Assembly (NCBI GenBank): GCA_037126765.1
Contig: JBBCBC010000030.1
Span: 7,586,786 to 7,650,785 of the forward strand
Source: Stenogyne calaminthoides
Taxonomy: Eukaryota; Streptophyta; Magnoliopsida; Lamiales; Lamiaceae
Length of the DNA: 64,000 bases
Reading direction: 5' to 3'
Below the pieces are notes generated by a model. The model saw only the letters and a list, made by a program, of their open reading frames with translations. It ran no database searches and had not been told where the DNA came from. The position numbers and the translations under genes are program-made. This document shows, in pieces, positions 1 to 12,633 of this stretch. Position 1 is the stretch's first letter. Each line of letters begins with the position of its first letter.

Positions 1-175
1 AAGATCCGAGATGTCATTGTTGGAAGATGAATCTTCTTCATGAACTTCAAGAGAAATAAAATTTGAGAAGGAACTTCATCCGGAGATCATATTGAAAAAG
101 GACATAAGGATGGAGAAAATTCATCTTGATAAGCAAAAGAGGCGATATCTTGACTAAACCTTTGTTTGAATCAAG
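1..175 (+). pseudogene. copia RNase H C-terminal tail (remnant)
   Basis: These bases end in a stretch like the last part of the copia RNase H domain: a KIHLDK-type segment followed, across a frameshift, by an ILTKPL-type motif. The same passage occurs in the related copies near 8480-8570 and 20360-20440. RNase H removes the RNA strand during reverse transcription in the cytoplasmic particle. Only the last ~50 residues lie in the window, with stops in every frame, so this is a relic. It is followed by the accessory ORF, polypurine tract and LTR of what appears to be the same element. Confidence 0.6.
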
Positions 176-851
176 ATTTGGGAACTTTCGATTGAATTAG
201 GGATGTTAGATCCGGTGTCTGAGTAAATCGAAAAATTGAAGGTTTTCGGATCGTGAAGTTTTCTCGAAATTCTCTTGAGAAGCTCGGGGATAAAATGGAA
301 ATCTTTGAATCGGAGTCTCGAAAACTTCAGTTCTTGAAGGTCGATTTTCGATGATTATCTTGAACCCATTCAAGATTTTCGATATTATCTTGACATTTTA
401 TCGAGTCGATTACTCGATAAAGACCGATAGAAGAAATTAGTCAAAGAAGTAATGACTCATGCAACTCATTTATTGCTTAAGTGAAACTCAGTAATCATTT
501 GCAATATATACAAAACACCTAAGGAATGTTTTGGGCGGGATCGTTTGAAATTCCGAAGAAGGTCAACAGTCATTTAATGCTCTGTTACATTAATGACCAA
601 TGAGGATATTTTGGCGGCTTACTTTTCGGAGATCGTCTGCTCGTATACCCGATTAATCGGCGATTAATCTCAACCGTTGCTTTTCACCTAACCAACGCGA
701 TTTCCCACGATCTCGAAGCTATTTATACCCCAATAAACCATTCAAGCCAAATTTTATCAAACCATTCGTTCCCAAAATCCTCTGCAAATTAATCCCCTTT
801 GCCCAGAAATTCCTAACCCTAAAAACTTCATCTCTTCAATCAATCTCTAAA
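176..851 (+). other. Non-coding spacer between copia pol and the accessory ORF
   Basis: There is no convincing reading frame. The position matches the untranslated spacer after pol in the related copies (8581-9747 and 20441-22684). The last ~130 bases are C/T- and A-rich and lead to an ATG at 852 in a good context (AAAATGGCCCC), so the spacer may hold a leader or splice acceptor for a subgenomic accessory-ORF transcript. That role is inference. Confidence 0.5.
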
Positions 852-1945
852 ATGGCCCCAACCTTGTTCGAGAGATTAGCCAAAACCAACAAGCCTTGGT
901 ACGAGTTTGTTGTCTCACTCGATAGCACAACCAACTCAAAGCCAGAAGAGGAGGCTCTGCATATGATTCGACTGGCTAAACTCACCCATCTAATCATGAA
1001 ATCGACCCGACTGCACCCGGAGTACTGTGAAAAGAGGTAATCGAGTTCATCTATAACTTGAGGATAGATGAAGAGGATGGTATGCATTCTAAGATTAGTG
1101 TATCACATTTAGAGCAGTCGTCCAAATACATCGATTTTGAAAGGGAATTATATATTAGTCCGAAGAATTTAAATGATGTTTTTGAGCTCTGTGATAAAGG
1201 AGAGGACCCTGCTATGTATATGTTGGGTAGAGAGCAGGAGTATTTAGATAGGATTGCTGAGAATCCTGTGAAATTTGAGGCTACACTGCATAAGAGGCAC
1301 TTGAAGCCACAATATCGAGTTTTGATGGATATTGTGAGCAAAAGCATCATGAGTCTTGCGGGGAGTTTTGAGCAGATCAGTACCCCGAAGCTCAGACTGA
1401 TGGCGGCGATCGAGGCTTCTCCCACCACTGACTTCAACTGGCTGAAATTCTTGATTCAGACGGTGACGGAGCAAGCCAAGGTCATAAAGAAAGTTAACGG
1501 GGCGATCACGATCAAAGGCAAGATCCACCATGCCACCAATATAGCTTATATTTTGGAGATGTGCAGAGAGGAGGAGGACATCTTCGCCAATTCGACCCCA
1601 TTCCCTAAGTCCAAAATACTCTTCAAGCCCATTGCTGTGAAGAAACAGGCCATCAAAGGGAAGAAGGAAAAGAAAGCAGAATCATCGGTTGCTGCTGGTG
1701 AAGAGACCCAACAAACCAGGGGGAAGGTTTTGTTGGAGGCAAAGAAGGAGAAGGGAGTAAAAATGATGAAGCAGAAGAACCTTGCTCCAAAGCGCAGAAG
1801 ATTGGTGGTTCTCACCGATGAAGATGGCAGTGATTCTGAAGAGATTCAACCTGAGGGTCAAACCGCTCAAAATTCGCCATTGCAAGTTTTGGCTCAGATT
1901 ATCTCTAAGGCACGTGGATCGACCGAGGAAATGTGTCTTTTTTAA
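852..1945 (+). pseudogene. SIRE-like retrotransposon accessory ORF, N-terminal part
   Basis: Two frames, 852-1040 and 1058-1945, join by one single-base indel near 1035-1045, because the second frame stays open upstream to that point. Read together they give ~360 residues. The first ~250 are mainly helical with no catalytic motif and resemble the 'putative plant transposon protein' region common in plant retroelement proteins (a weak match by eye). Residues after about 220 are K/E-rich with a basic block (KRRRL near 1793-1807) like a nuclear-localisation signal. The position between pol and the polypurine tract is that of the envelope-like or accessory ORF of SIRE/Maximus copia elements. No signal peptide or membrane segment is visible, so an envelope role is not supported. 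Confidence 0.5.
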
Positions 1946-4423
1946 GGTGCTTGAGACATCGTCGATTGAGATAAAATTTCTCGGGAAATTTTTAAAGGAG
2001 CTCGCACCTCGAGATGCCTACTAAAGATGTGCGGCTCGTAAGAGCCAACTCGAGTCGATCCAAGATGTGTAGGCTCGATCAAGAGCCAACTCGGACTAAA
2101 CCGAGGATATGCTAGCTCGGGGCCTCGAGAACCCACTCCGGATGCAAATTGAGGAGCTAATCGCACAACCTTCGGATCTTCACGAGACTCAGGAGCAACT
2201 TATTCTGATGAGCCTCTGAGTGATCTCTCGCTGATCCTCACCGTGATGCTTGTTGAACGAAGAGCCCGAGATGGAAGAAGGGAGAAGCCAAGAAAAGTGG
2301 AGGATCAAGGGGAACGGTTCATTCTTGACCGCTACCCCGAGCTCGGCTCATACCCCGATCCGCAAGATGTCTTCTTGATTAAGGACGATCGGTTCATCCT
2401 CAATCGGGACTCTTCTCGAGATGCTAGATATTCTTTGCATTCAGTGGAAGACCGGTGGAATGAGGAGACACCTTTCCCCCGATCGACTTCTCGGGTTCAG
2501 GAGGACAAAGCTCATGATGAAAAACTCCGATTTTGATGAGCTGGTTCAGAGGAAGATAGTTGAAAGGAGAGCTACTGAAGTTGGTGCCCCTAGCAGCGGA
2601 GACAAATCTCAAGATGGAGATGGGGACCAACAGGGAGATGCTGAGGATCAGTCTCAGATGGAGAAGAAAACTTCTCGTGCTGATCAACCTAAAATCGGTC
2701 AACCTCGATCGAAGCACTCTTGGTACCTTTTTGCACTATTAACAATTATGTCAAAGTTAAAGTTCTATCTTTAATTCAATTGTCGATGAATGGATCGAGG
2801 CTCGATTGGAGACCGGAGCTCGAGATGAAGTCAAGCTTCGAGATGATCATTCAAAGACAGAAGGTGCAAAAGGTTCCTGAGATTGACCTCACTCCCTTGA
2901 TGGAGAAACTTGAGAAGGTTGAGCCAATGATGAACAAGATTGCTCAGATGGAAGAAACATTGGCCAGCCAAGCTCATAAGATGGATAGTCTTAGTCACTC
3001 TTCAGAACTGGTGCTAATCCAAAACACTCGACCTCGCGGATGACCTCCATGGAAGATAAAATTTGAATGAAAAGTTTGGAGGAGTCAAGGCTAAGCTTTG
3101 AAAGTCTTTGAATCAAATGAAGCACCGGGAGAGCCTTCAATTTCTAGAGGTGAAATTGGCGAGAGAAGAACGAGTCTTGATCAAGTCTCTGTTGAGGAAA
3201 TGAGCTCAGTGCTCATGACCAAGATGACAGAGATGTTCAAAGATGCACTCTCTGGCCAGTTTGTCCATCTCTCTGAAGAAGTTTCTGTGGCTAAGAACCA
3301 CATCAGGAGGATGGAAGTTGAAACGAGATCGATTAGCGGAGAGATCCGGCTTGTGTGAGCAAAGATCAATATCACATGGACCAAAGACTCTCCGGACTTC
3401 TTCCAAAGCTGCGGTGCCAAGAAGGGGGAAAAGGAAGGTGAAGACTTCAGGAAGTTATTGGCACGTACTATGGAGAAAAAGGCTCAAAAATATGCTGAAA
3501 TGAACATATTAGCTAAAGCCTTGAAGGAAGTCGAAGCTACTGAGAAGTTGAAGTTTGCTCAGGTGGAGAAGCCGATCTACACTCGAGTTTCTGAGGAAAC
3601 CATGCTTGAAGTCGTCAGAGAGAAACTGAGTGATAGAGCTAAGGTTGGAACAAGCCAGTTTCTTCTTGAATTACTATGAAGAGGAAAGCCTTGGGCGTTG
3701 TTGAATGTGAAAGCAAGCGTGCGAAGGCTTCTAAGCCAATCCAGAGAAAGCTGATTCTGGATGAAGATGAAGAAGAATCTGAGTCTCAACCTCAGAAGAA
3801 AGTCTTCAACACAAGAGATGCTCTGAAGACACTCCAGATAGAACAATCTAAGAAAGCTATTGCTTTGGTCTCAGGATCGTCTGTGATCAGAAAGAAGATA
3901 GACGAAGAGCAGAAGCGAATGAGTGAATTCAAGAAGTTTGCGAGCAAGAGGAAAGGGACATCAAAAAGCCTTTGAAGTGGCCACACGTTGACAAATGGAT
4001 GCCTATCAAGCTCAACGATATGTGGGGAAGAGGTCAAGAGAACCTTCGGTTCTATTATGATGTGCTTTCGAGGAGTGGAGAGGGAAAGCTCGAAATGAAG
4101 CATTCATTGAATATCTCCTAACCTTCTATCCAAATTATCTCCAAAGCTGGATTAACCTTGCGGATGAAGGAGAGGTGCAGATAGTAGCCCCCGGTCCATA
4201 CTCCTACCCTCCTCCAAGACTTGGTAATGGCTTGGTGAATGAGAAGGCCATTACTCAAGAAATTGCTCAGTATGCTGGTCAGTTGGGCTTGACAGGAAAC
4301 AATCCGGATATTATTAAGGAAAGAAATGAACTGAAGAAGAGATTTTTCGGAATGTTCAACCTGGAGGTGCCCGCTGATGAAGTTGAGAATGAAACAAATC
4401 AAGAGCGAAGAGAAGAGAGCTAA
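1946..4423 (+). pseudogene. SIRE-like accessory ORF, middle and C-terminal fragments
   Basis: A chain of open segments on the same strand (2243-2536, 2720-3043, 3098-3358, 3458-3679, 3676-3975, 4175-4423) continues the accessory ORF through frameshifts. They are charged and rich in E, K, Q and D. Heptad-like stretches (for example 2880-3000 and 3200-3350) suggest coiled coil. The last fragment has a proline/tyrosine-rich turn and ends with an acidic tail and stop at 4423. The layout (helical head, coiled coil, KE-rich linker, compact C-terminal domain) parallels the other two accessory ORFs here, but the sequence is very different, so this is a separate family. Some breaks may be base-calling errors at CAG/CTG sites. 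Confidence 0.45.
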
Positions 4424-4856
4424 ATCAAGAAGGAAGACTGATGACTCAGAAGATTCTGTAATCTTTAAATTTTTGTCTTTTTGATTTTGTTGATAAATTT
4501 CATTGTAATCTGTAACAGTATACTCATCAACAATGAAAATTTATCATTTATGCTCAAAAGATAATATCTCATTATCTTATTTACATGTCTTTTATATTTG
4601 ATATGCTGAATGAATGTCTCTGAACTGATTGTATGTTGATAAAGGAAATTGTTTAAGTATTTGGTGATGAACTATTTAAGAAGATTCATTACTGAAGAAA
4701 TTGTTGAATGTTTTAATTGTTGATAATTTTCTCTGAAATTGTTGAGAGATTCTCTGTTCAGGAAATTATTGGGAGACATAACCAATCTTGTAATAGGATA
4801 AACTGAAACCTGAGTATAGGTTATATGTTTGTAACAAGATAGGTTTTGGCATCATC
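4424..4856 (+). other. 3' untranslated region of the SIRE-like element
   Basis: This AT-rich stretch has no gene. It runs from the accessory-ORF stop to the polypurine tract. Around 4767-4785 a segment resembles the later PPT/LTR junction, as if the LTR edge had been partly duplicated. Confidence 0.4.
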
Positions 4857-4869
4857 AAAAAAAGGAAAT
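4857..4869 (+). promoter_or_regulatory. Polypurine tract (plus-strand primer site)
   Basis: A run of seven A followed by GGAAAT lies directly before the LTR start TGTTGGG at 4870. The same A-run/G-run/TGTTGGG arrangement occurs at 12619-12640 and 25902-25922. In LTR retrotransposons this purine RNA survives RNase H and primes plus-strand DNA synthesis. Confidence 0.7.
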
Positions 4870-6961
4870 TGTTGGGAGATGAATTTAATAAAAGATATAT
4901 GATTTTGATTAAGATCCCAAAAACCCCCGAGTATGACATGTTCTCGAATGATCTTGATAGTTGAGTCGATTCCGTTTTAGAGTATTAGGATGTTATCCGC
5001 AAAATGTATAGTCGCAGATATAGATCGGGATAGGTTCTCAAGACTCAAGAACTTCGATATGTTTAAGAAAACTGAAGTTTCATGATGAAATCGTTTCTCA
5101 AGACTTCGATGAACCGAGAATCAAGACTCGATGTAGCAGAAATCGATATCAAGACTCGAAGATGATCTTGAAATAATCAAGACTCAAAGATGAAGACTCA
5201 AGATATCGGTCGAAGATATCGTGAAGACTCGGAAGACTCGGAGAAGACGCTGAAGACTCGTAAAACTCAAGACTCGGAAGATCTTTGACTCGAAGACTCA
5301 AGACACAAGATCAAGACCGAGAATCGAAGATCAAGAATCTCAAGGCCTGCGATGATTCTTGAAGACTCGATGAATGTCTTGAATGCTCGATATAAACTGA
5401 ATGTTCCGAGGCACTGAATATATCTATCTGAAGGATACAATGCTGAGAAGATCGCGATTCCTTAGAAAATAGATATTTGCCAAGACATTCAAATGCAGAC
5501 AAAAGGAACTAAGTCAGAAGTGTTGTTAAGGTTATATCAAACTCAGAGTTTGTAACCAAAAGAGTCGTTGAAGGTGTCTACCTTTAATCGAGACAAAAGT
5601 CAAAAAGAGGAAGACAAATGATGTACCATCTTGACAATCGACGGATGGTGGTCATTTGAAAAAGATGTCAGAAGTATAAAGTTCCAGACTGCAAAAAGTG
5701 AAGACCGGCTACATGAAAGGCTATTGCCTAAAACGTGTTTGGAAGTTTCAAACCCTAAATATAGCCGTTCCTCACACACCATAAGAGGAAACTCACGAAG
5801 CTATCTCTCTAACGGATAGTTTTCAAGAGTGACCTTGGTGTATGCCTATTAATCTTTTGACCCTCTACATTGTAAGGTTACGGAAATTTATCTGCAACTC
5901 AAGAACTCAAACTTATTACTGCAAGTTGAAGCACTCGAAAAACTTAGAATTTCCCAAGTGCTTTTATATTGAAGAGAGCTCACTAAACTAAGCCTAGCTT
6001 GATAAGACATATCCAAAGCTTAGTCGAGATATCCTAACCCTTTGCATTGTACTTCATTGTAAAGGATATCTCATCCTAGTTGAAAACAACTGAGAAACCC
6101 CAAACCCTTGAGAAGGTAGTTGGAGTGTGTTTGTTGGTGAGAAGAGTTATAAAGAGTTAGTAAACTACGCCGAGTAGTCGAAAAAACTCTAGAGGGAGAA
6201 GTTAGTAAGCTACGAGAGGTAGTCCAAAAGCTTGTTTGTGTTTGAGTAAGTAAACTACGGAGGTAGTCGAAAAACTCAAGGTCGGGTTGAGTAAGTAAAC
6301 TCGTGGAGTAGTCGAAAACTCGAGAGCCGAGTTGAGTAAGTAAACTACGCGAGGTAGTCGTAAAGCCCGAAGTGATTAGTGAATTTCTCGAGGACCGAGA
6401 GAGTGGATGTAGGAGCTTGAGTCTCTCGAACCACTATAATTGTTGTGTTGTTTATTACTTTCTTTATCTGTCTATTAACTTTGCATCACCGAAGTTTGAA
6501 AGCATATTTTCATTTGATATTTCGGTTGGAATCAATCCACCGGAAGTTGCATGTAATTGAATCACAACCTAATCATCATTCCATTAAAGGAAGGTTTTCA
6601 AAAAAAGCTTAAAACGAGTATAAACTAAAGGGTCAACCATTCAAGACATCCCGAAAGCTAGAACGGATAGTTACCAAACCCGAACTTTACTCTTACGAGG
6701 GTTCAATAAGTTAGTTATCGATCCAAGCAACTCGGGATCTCTGAAACTTCGGGACTCGGTTGGGATTATCTCGAGGTATCTGAAAAGCAATTTCAGGGAT
6801 CAACCTCTCGATGAGACTTTGACTCGAACGATCCATGCTTCTCGAACCTAATCTTGAGGATTATTTGACCCAAGTTGACCTCGGCAAAGAAAAGTTTTTA
6901 AAAAACCTTTGAACACGTGTATTCCCCCCCCATACGTGTAGACTGGGTTTGACCGACCAAC
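4870..6961 (+). repeat. LTR of the left SIRE-like element (right edge approximate)
   Basis: It starts TGTTGGGAGATG right after a polypurine tract. The 5' third holds degenerate repeats of a GAAGACTC-type unit (about 5080-5340) and the 3' half holds ~50-60-bp repeats with an AGTAAGTAAACTACG-type core (about 6130-6365). Both features recur in the LTRs at 46334-50594, so these are related families. No primer-binding site follows. Near 6961 the sequence passes directly into RT sequence of another family, so the internal 5' part of the next element (primer site, gag, PR, INT) is missing. The exact LTR end is uncertain. Confidence 0.55.
6130..6365 (+). repeat. Tandem repeats in the LTR R/U5 region
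   Basis: Four to five degenerate units of about 50-60 bp carry GTAAGTAAACTACG and GGTAGTCGAAAA blocks. The equivalent block is found at about 47540-47720 and 49430-49600 in the LTR array, so the repeat is a lasting part of this LTR family. Confidence 0.6.
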
Positions 6962-8580
6962 GGATGATGTTCTCCAAACAGATGCACATCGAGCGAAGGA
7001 CTGGATTACGATCCAACAATGATCGATTATAGGAGACCCATCCGATAGAGTCAAAACTAGACATCGAGTTGGCGAAAGTGCCATATCTTGTTGTTATCAT
7101 GCTATGAAGGAACCAACCCGCATGAGGAAGCTCTACAAGGCGCTTAGTTGGATTCTAGCCATGCGCAGAGGAGCCGGAACAGTTCGAGAGAAATCAAGTT
7201 TGGGAATTGGTGGACCAGACCAACTCATCAAGACGTAATTGGCACAAAGTGGGTATTCAAGAACAAGAGATGAGAAAAATGTCATAACCGGAATAAGGCA
7301 AGACTTGTTGCTAAGGGGTATTCACAATCGGAAGGAATTGATTATGATGAGACCTTTGCACCGATCGCTCGTCTCCCAAAGCCATTCGGTTTAGCTTCGC
7401 ATATCTTCCCACGAGGGTTCATCGTGTATCGATGGATGTAAAGAGTGCATTCTTAAACGGGGTACTAGCGGAGGAAGTTTATGCGAACAACCTCGGGCTT
7501 TGAAAAAAAAAGGCAACCAAGTGTACCGTTTAAGGAAAGCTCTTTTCACGGCTGAAACAAGCTCCTCGAGCTTTGTATGATACACTCTCTCGATTCTTGA
7601 TGGATAATGGGTTCACTAAAGGAACAATGGGCGAACCTTATTCCGAGAATAGAAGATGGAGAAGATATTACGATGGTTCGGATCTCGTGGGACGACATTA
7701 TCTTCGGATCTCCCAACAAAAGGTTATGTGAGAAGTTCACAAGTTGATCTGAGGAAATTCGAGATGTCCATGATGGGTCGGATGAATTACTTTTACGGGA
7801 TTACAAGTCAAGCATAGTTCGGAAGGGATATTCATCTCCGCCAAAATACACAAGGAATCTTGGCAAAGTTCGGAGTTCAACACTTTAAGGAAGCCAAAAT
7901 TCCAATGATGACCGGATTCAAGATGGATCTGAGCGAAGATGGTCGAAAAAATCGAATCGGAAGGAGTATAGAGCTCTAATTGGATCTCTACTATACCGAT
8001 CGCCAAAGCACCGAGACATTACTTTTGGTAAGATTGGTGTATGTGCGATTCAAGCAAATCCAACGCAGAGCCACCTAGAAGCGACTAAGCGTTCTCAAGT
8101 ATCTAAAGGGGACGCAAACCTCGGTTTATTTTACCCATCGATGACAATCTAGAGCTTAGTGGGTATTCGATTCGTGACTACGGAGGTTGCGGAATCGGCG
8201 TGAAGTCAACCTCGTGTTCATGTGGAGCCAAAATAAACCGATCTCTTGGTTTTCGAAAAAGCGGACATCGATTCAGTACATCTACTACTTGAAGCGATAT
8301 ATACGGGTCAGAGGAAGTCTGTTGTTCCCAATCGCTTCCTGGCTAAGTCGGCGGTGAGGGATTACAACATCGTAGCTAAAACGCGTGCCTATATTACTCG
8401 CGATAATAGTCTTTATTACAATCACTCAAAATCTGTTCTACATACAAGATGCAAGCATGTGGATGTCGGACACCGCTTTTATCGAGATCATGTTGAAAAG
8501 AAGAATATCGGGATGGAAAAGATCCATCTTGACAAGCGTAAAGCGATATCTTAACTAAGCCACTAAATGAGATCGATTCG
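6962..8580 (+). pseudogene. copia reverse transcriptase/RNase H, 5'-truncated (upstream tandem copy)
   Basis: From ~6962 the sequence aligns with 18812-20440 of the downstream copy: the linker before RT, the fingers region around 7190-7330, palm region, active-site area near 7680-7700, then RNase H from ~8100 to the KIHLDK tail at ~8510-8550. The whole 5' part of the element (PBS, gag, protease, integrase) is absent. At the RT active site the usual Y-V-D-D reads S-W-D-D, and many small indels break the frame. A good share of these sit at CAG/CTG positions of the other copy. Inactive as read. Confidence 0.75.
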
Positions 8581-9747
8581 AGAGTTATCAACGAGCTAGG
8601 GCTTCGGATCTTGGAGAAAATGCACGGATATGGTTTGAAGGATTGATCTCCGATTCGAGTTGGTTAAAAGACTAACCAAGGTTAAGTGGAGTCAGTTGAG
8701 TTAGGAATCTCAACCGATCGAGAGAAGACGAGGAGCCAATCGAAGTTCAGATAGGAAGCGAATCGAGAGAAGTCGAAAAGGTAGCCGTCGGTTCGGACAA
8801 AGGGCGATCGATTCAAGATATATCAGTTAAAGGGGCGGATCAGTTGGAAGATTACTTTATAAGCCGATTAAAGGCTGCGGTCAACAAGCAAATCAAGAGT
8901 AAAGCTACAGACGATAAGTCGAAGAGAACAACACAAAGAATGGAATAACGAGTTTTTCATTGATAAAGACCCCGGGTCGTTTACAAGTTACAAGTGATAT
9001 CACAGGATTGCAAATGCTACATCTATCTTCAAGTGGTATTACAAGTACAAGAAGAGCCGGAGGTCGATACATAAACCATCAGCCCTAAGACAACCCTAGG
9101 CAGGGAAGGAGAGAGAGAGATTTTAAGAGCTGATGTGCTCAGACTCTCCAACCCAGGGGGCAGCAGAGAAACTTCTAGAATCCTGAAAGCCGCTCTTAGA
9201 ATCTTGAAGTGAGAAGCGAGAGCGAGCCTTGAAGGATCTTTATGCTAGGAGCCCTTAGACCTAAAATCAATGGGCTCTCCAGCTAATAAATGGGACACAG
9301 TGCCACAGGTTTGGTCACAAAGACCATATGGCCATGAGTGTCTCATGCAAATATTGAGTTTGATACACTATTAGAAAAGGGCTAAAAGTAACCACCGGAA
9401 GTTTCACCGGAAATAAGGAACTCATCGGAAAAGCATGAAGGATATGCTTAAGAAGATGAAATGGTTTATGATTGTGTTGTTCGCCTAACACCCCAGGCTA
9501 TTTATAGAAGGAAATTAGGGGTATAAATGCAAATTTTATCGTCTCAGAAGATCTTAAGAGAAATTTACATCGACAACGCGTTTGGAACATGCGGCTAATG
9601 GTTGGATGAGTTAACGGTGTGATTAAATCACAACGTATCTATGCCATTATTACGGAATGTCAAATCGCGCCAATTTGGGAATCGAGGTGACTTTTGGACT
9701 ACCCGAAGTTAAAGTTTTGGCGGGAGTTGACCTCAGTTAATGCGAGA
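8581..9747 (+). other. Post-pol spacer of the upstream tandem copy
   Basis: Aligns with 20440-21870 of the downstream copy and has no sustained reading frame. Compared with that copy it lacks a 231-bp insertion (at ~9372) and then ~1.7 kb after ~9761, where it jumps to accessory-ORF sequence equivalent to ~23570. A 27-bp piece around 9759-9829 is present twice. Confidence 0.6.
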
Positions 9748-12415
9748 TTATAGAAGAAAACTGCATTGTCTGAAGTGCAGGAAAAGAGAGGAAAAGATAA
9801 GGCAACTGCATTGTCTGAAGTGCAGGAAAAGGTCATTCAAGAGAAGAGGATAAAGAGGAAGGATCTGGCAAGAAACCAGATGCTCAGCGGAAATGTCAGA
9901 AGAGAGTCTCATCTCCTCTGAAAACTGCTCCAAGTTCTGCCAAGCAAGCCAGCAGAACAGAGGATCTGATGCAAGAAAGATCAGACGAAGAGATAGCAGT
10001 CCGCTCTGATCCAACCATCAGAGAAGTATGGGAAGAACAGATGATCGCAGCAGAAGGAGAGAAATCCATCAGAAGGACAGAAGTGGTACAATCTGAGGAA
10101 GAATCACCATCTGATTCTCTGCCTCTAACCAAGATCTTCCAGAGAGCAAATTGCCAACGCCCACTTCCAAATCGCCATCACCATCTCCTCAGAAATCATC
10201 ACCTCCACCCTCTCCCTACAAAACTTTCTCTCCCTCACCCTCACCTCTTCGAACAAAATCTCCCACACCACCAATCAATGAACCCGTTTAGGAAATTGAA
10301 CACCCTCTACACGCTGAAAACGAACCTGAACAACAAACATCCCAATCCCCAATCCAATCCCAAGAACCTGAGAGAGTCGACGATCATGTGACCATCTCTC
10401 ATAATCCTTTCAACACCAGAACAGTACTTGCTTCACCTGCTCCAGAGAGCCCCATCGTAAGAATAATGAAGAAACAGATCAAAGAATATCTGCTAGATCT
10501 ATGCCCTGAATTGGATCAACATCCTGGCATCCAACAACAGATAGAAGAGATAGTGTTCTGGAGGGATATCAGACTGAAGAGCATTGAAGAACTTCTGATT
10601 CTAATGACAACTCTGGGATCAGACTTCTTTGTAGACTTAGAGTTGAAATGTCTACACAATGCTGGGATTGAAAGTGCTGTTAAATTAGCATCAGACGACG
10701 ATATCAAATGGTTGATTCATGAAAGGTTCGGAATTACTGATAACAGGGAGGAAACTGTTCAACCTCCTACAGATCATGAGGGAATTGCCGATGAACCATG
10801 AATGGGTGTTGCAGATGAGACCCAATTTGGCAAGGCTTCAACATCTGAACAGACTGCTAAAATGAGCTCTGATACCCTAGATCATCATTCTAAGAAGATT
10901 CAGGATGGGATCCTAGCTGCATTTGAAGACAAACTCGCAGCGCTCACAGCAGATCTGATGAAGCGGTTTGAAGATGAGCAAGTGAAACTAGTTGACAAGG
11001 AACGAAGACACACTACTGGGATGCACAATACCATCCTTGCTGAAGTAATGCAACTAGTATACCCTCTTGCTGAGAAGCTCAAGCTCCAGTCTGACAAACT
11101 CTCAGTTCAGACAGAGATGCTCAATCAGACACGTGTACTTTTGGAGAGTGTCTGAGCATCCTTGGACAAAACCAACAATCACTTGGATATGGGTTGGAAA
11201 CATTTTCTAGCTTCTAGAGAAAAGGCAAGACAGGAAATCGAAACTGCTCTCTCGACGCTTTACACACACCGCATCTTACACGCCACCGTCCATATCACTC
11301 CTCTTGTTGTCGAGGAACTCAGAGAGGAGATCTCACGGCAATTAAAAACTCTGAACCGCAAGATGTCCAACCTCTTTGATGCAACCAAAAAGGGGGAAGG
11401 AAAAGAGTCTGAAGGAAAAAAATAATCTGAAAAAACAGACTCTGAAAAAGAAGGAAGAAAAACGGACTTCGCATACGTTGGTAAAATTTTCATCTCTACC
11501 AAAAACCATCAGATCTAACTTGCCCCCACTCCATCTACCGATCTCGTAGCTAAAATAAAAGAAACTGTGGAGCAACACAGTAAAGAGATCGCTGAGCAGA
11601 AAAGTACTCTTTCAGAGATTACTACTAGAGTCGATAAAATTGAAGACTTCTCTTCATCCGTTCAAAAAAGAATGGAAGTCGATGATCGTGCCAAGAGCCT
11701 TTGAACTCGCTAAGAAATTAGTGAAGAAGAAGAACAAGATGAACTGGAGCGGACTCGAGGAGGAAGAAAGGCAAAGGCAAGATGATGAAAGCAATCATAA
11801 GATCGGAGACAAGGCCAGACATTCTCCACCAAAAACGAGATGCTCCTGAACAAGTTCAAGAGCAAACAAAACAGAGAATAAGAGAGGCCGCAATTAAGAA
11901 GCAGAAGTTAACAGAGGCAAAGGGGCTGAACATTGCTTACATCCGAAGGAAGAGGAAGAACGAAGCTGCAGCAGAGGAAATTGCTTGGGAAAAAATGCCC
12001 TTCCAAAGACTATTAAAGGGATCCTCATCATACGACAAGATTTGCTTCAGTGGGATCGGATCGAGAGAGAATGGTTATGTGACGCGTCTACATCATGGAG
12101 AAGATTCCAATTCATCAAGATCGGTGAAAATGATGATGAATTTCAAACCGTTAGAAACAAAATATCCGATTTCTACCGGACAATCGATGATGTATACAGA
12201 TCATGTCACTCATACCAGAAGCTCCACCCTTTGAACTACTCCTTCCACCTTTGCGTCTAGACAACAAGCTAGATCCTGTTAAATTCAAGAACATCTACTA
12301 TGGACTAGCAGAAAAAGGAAGAATCCATAGAAAAGATGAGCTGGACAAGCTAATGCAAAGGATGTACAGGATGTTTTGCATCCCCAAAGAACTGCAATTG
12401 TTCAAGTACACCTGA
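9748..12415 (+). pseudogene. SIRE-like accessory ORF, upstream tandem copy
   Basis: Broken segments 9969-10391, 10388-10801, 10802-11155, 11162-11425, 11782-12234 and 12203-12415 together match the accessory ORF at 23526-25690. The order is a proline/serine-rich basic region (10100-10330), a ~110-residue globular block with aromatic and acidic residues (10465-10780), a coiled-coil region (10860-11390), a KE-rich linker, and a compact C-terminal domain (11930-12410). One in-frame stop separates 10801 from 10802, and another (TGA, where the other copy has TGG) lies near 11153. Its N-terminal ~300 residues are missing through the 1.7-kb deletion. The function is unknown: the site after pol matches SIRE env-like ORFs, but no membrane segment is seen. 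Confidence 0.65.
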
Positions 12416-12618
12416 AGAAGACAACTTGGAATCAGATGATAGGTACGCTTTACACATATTCTACAATGCACACACCTATCTGAATAAAACTTTCCATCCC
12501 ACTGATTCTAAGACATTCATCTCATTGTCTTCTAAGGTATGTACTATTTTCATTATCTACATTTCCATTCATGGTATCTGTTTTTCTGATCAAGTTTTGT
12601 TAAGTGTTTTGGTTCCAT

Positions 12619-12633
12619 GAAAAATGGGGAAAT
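12619..12633 (+). promoter_or_regulatory. Polypurine tract before LTR1
   Basis: A purine-rich stretch (GAAAAATGGGGAAAT) ends exactly where LTR1 begins. Its counterpart at 25902-25915 before LTR2 is nearly identical. This shows that LTR1 is the 3' LTR of the upstream copy as well as the 5' LTR of the downstream one. Confidence 0.8.

Noticed and set aside
852..4423. A retroviral envelope gene
   Set aside because: The position fits SIRE env-like ORFs, but there is no signal peptide, fusion peptide or transmembrane segment; the visible features are charged coiled coil.
9969..10391. A host proline/histidine-rich protein gene
   Set aside because: The same sequence recurs at 23800-24130 in the second SIRE-like copy, so it is the repetitive region of the accessory ORF.
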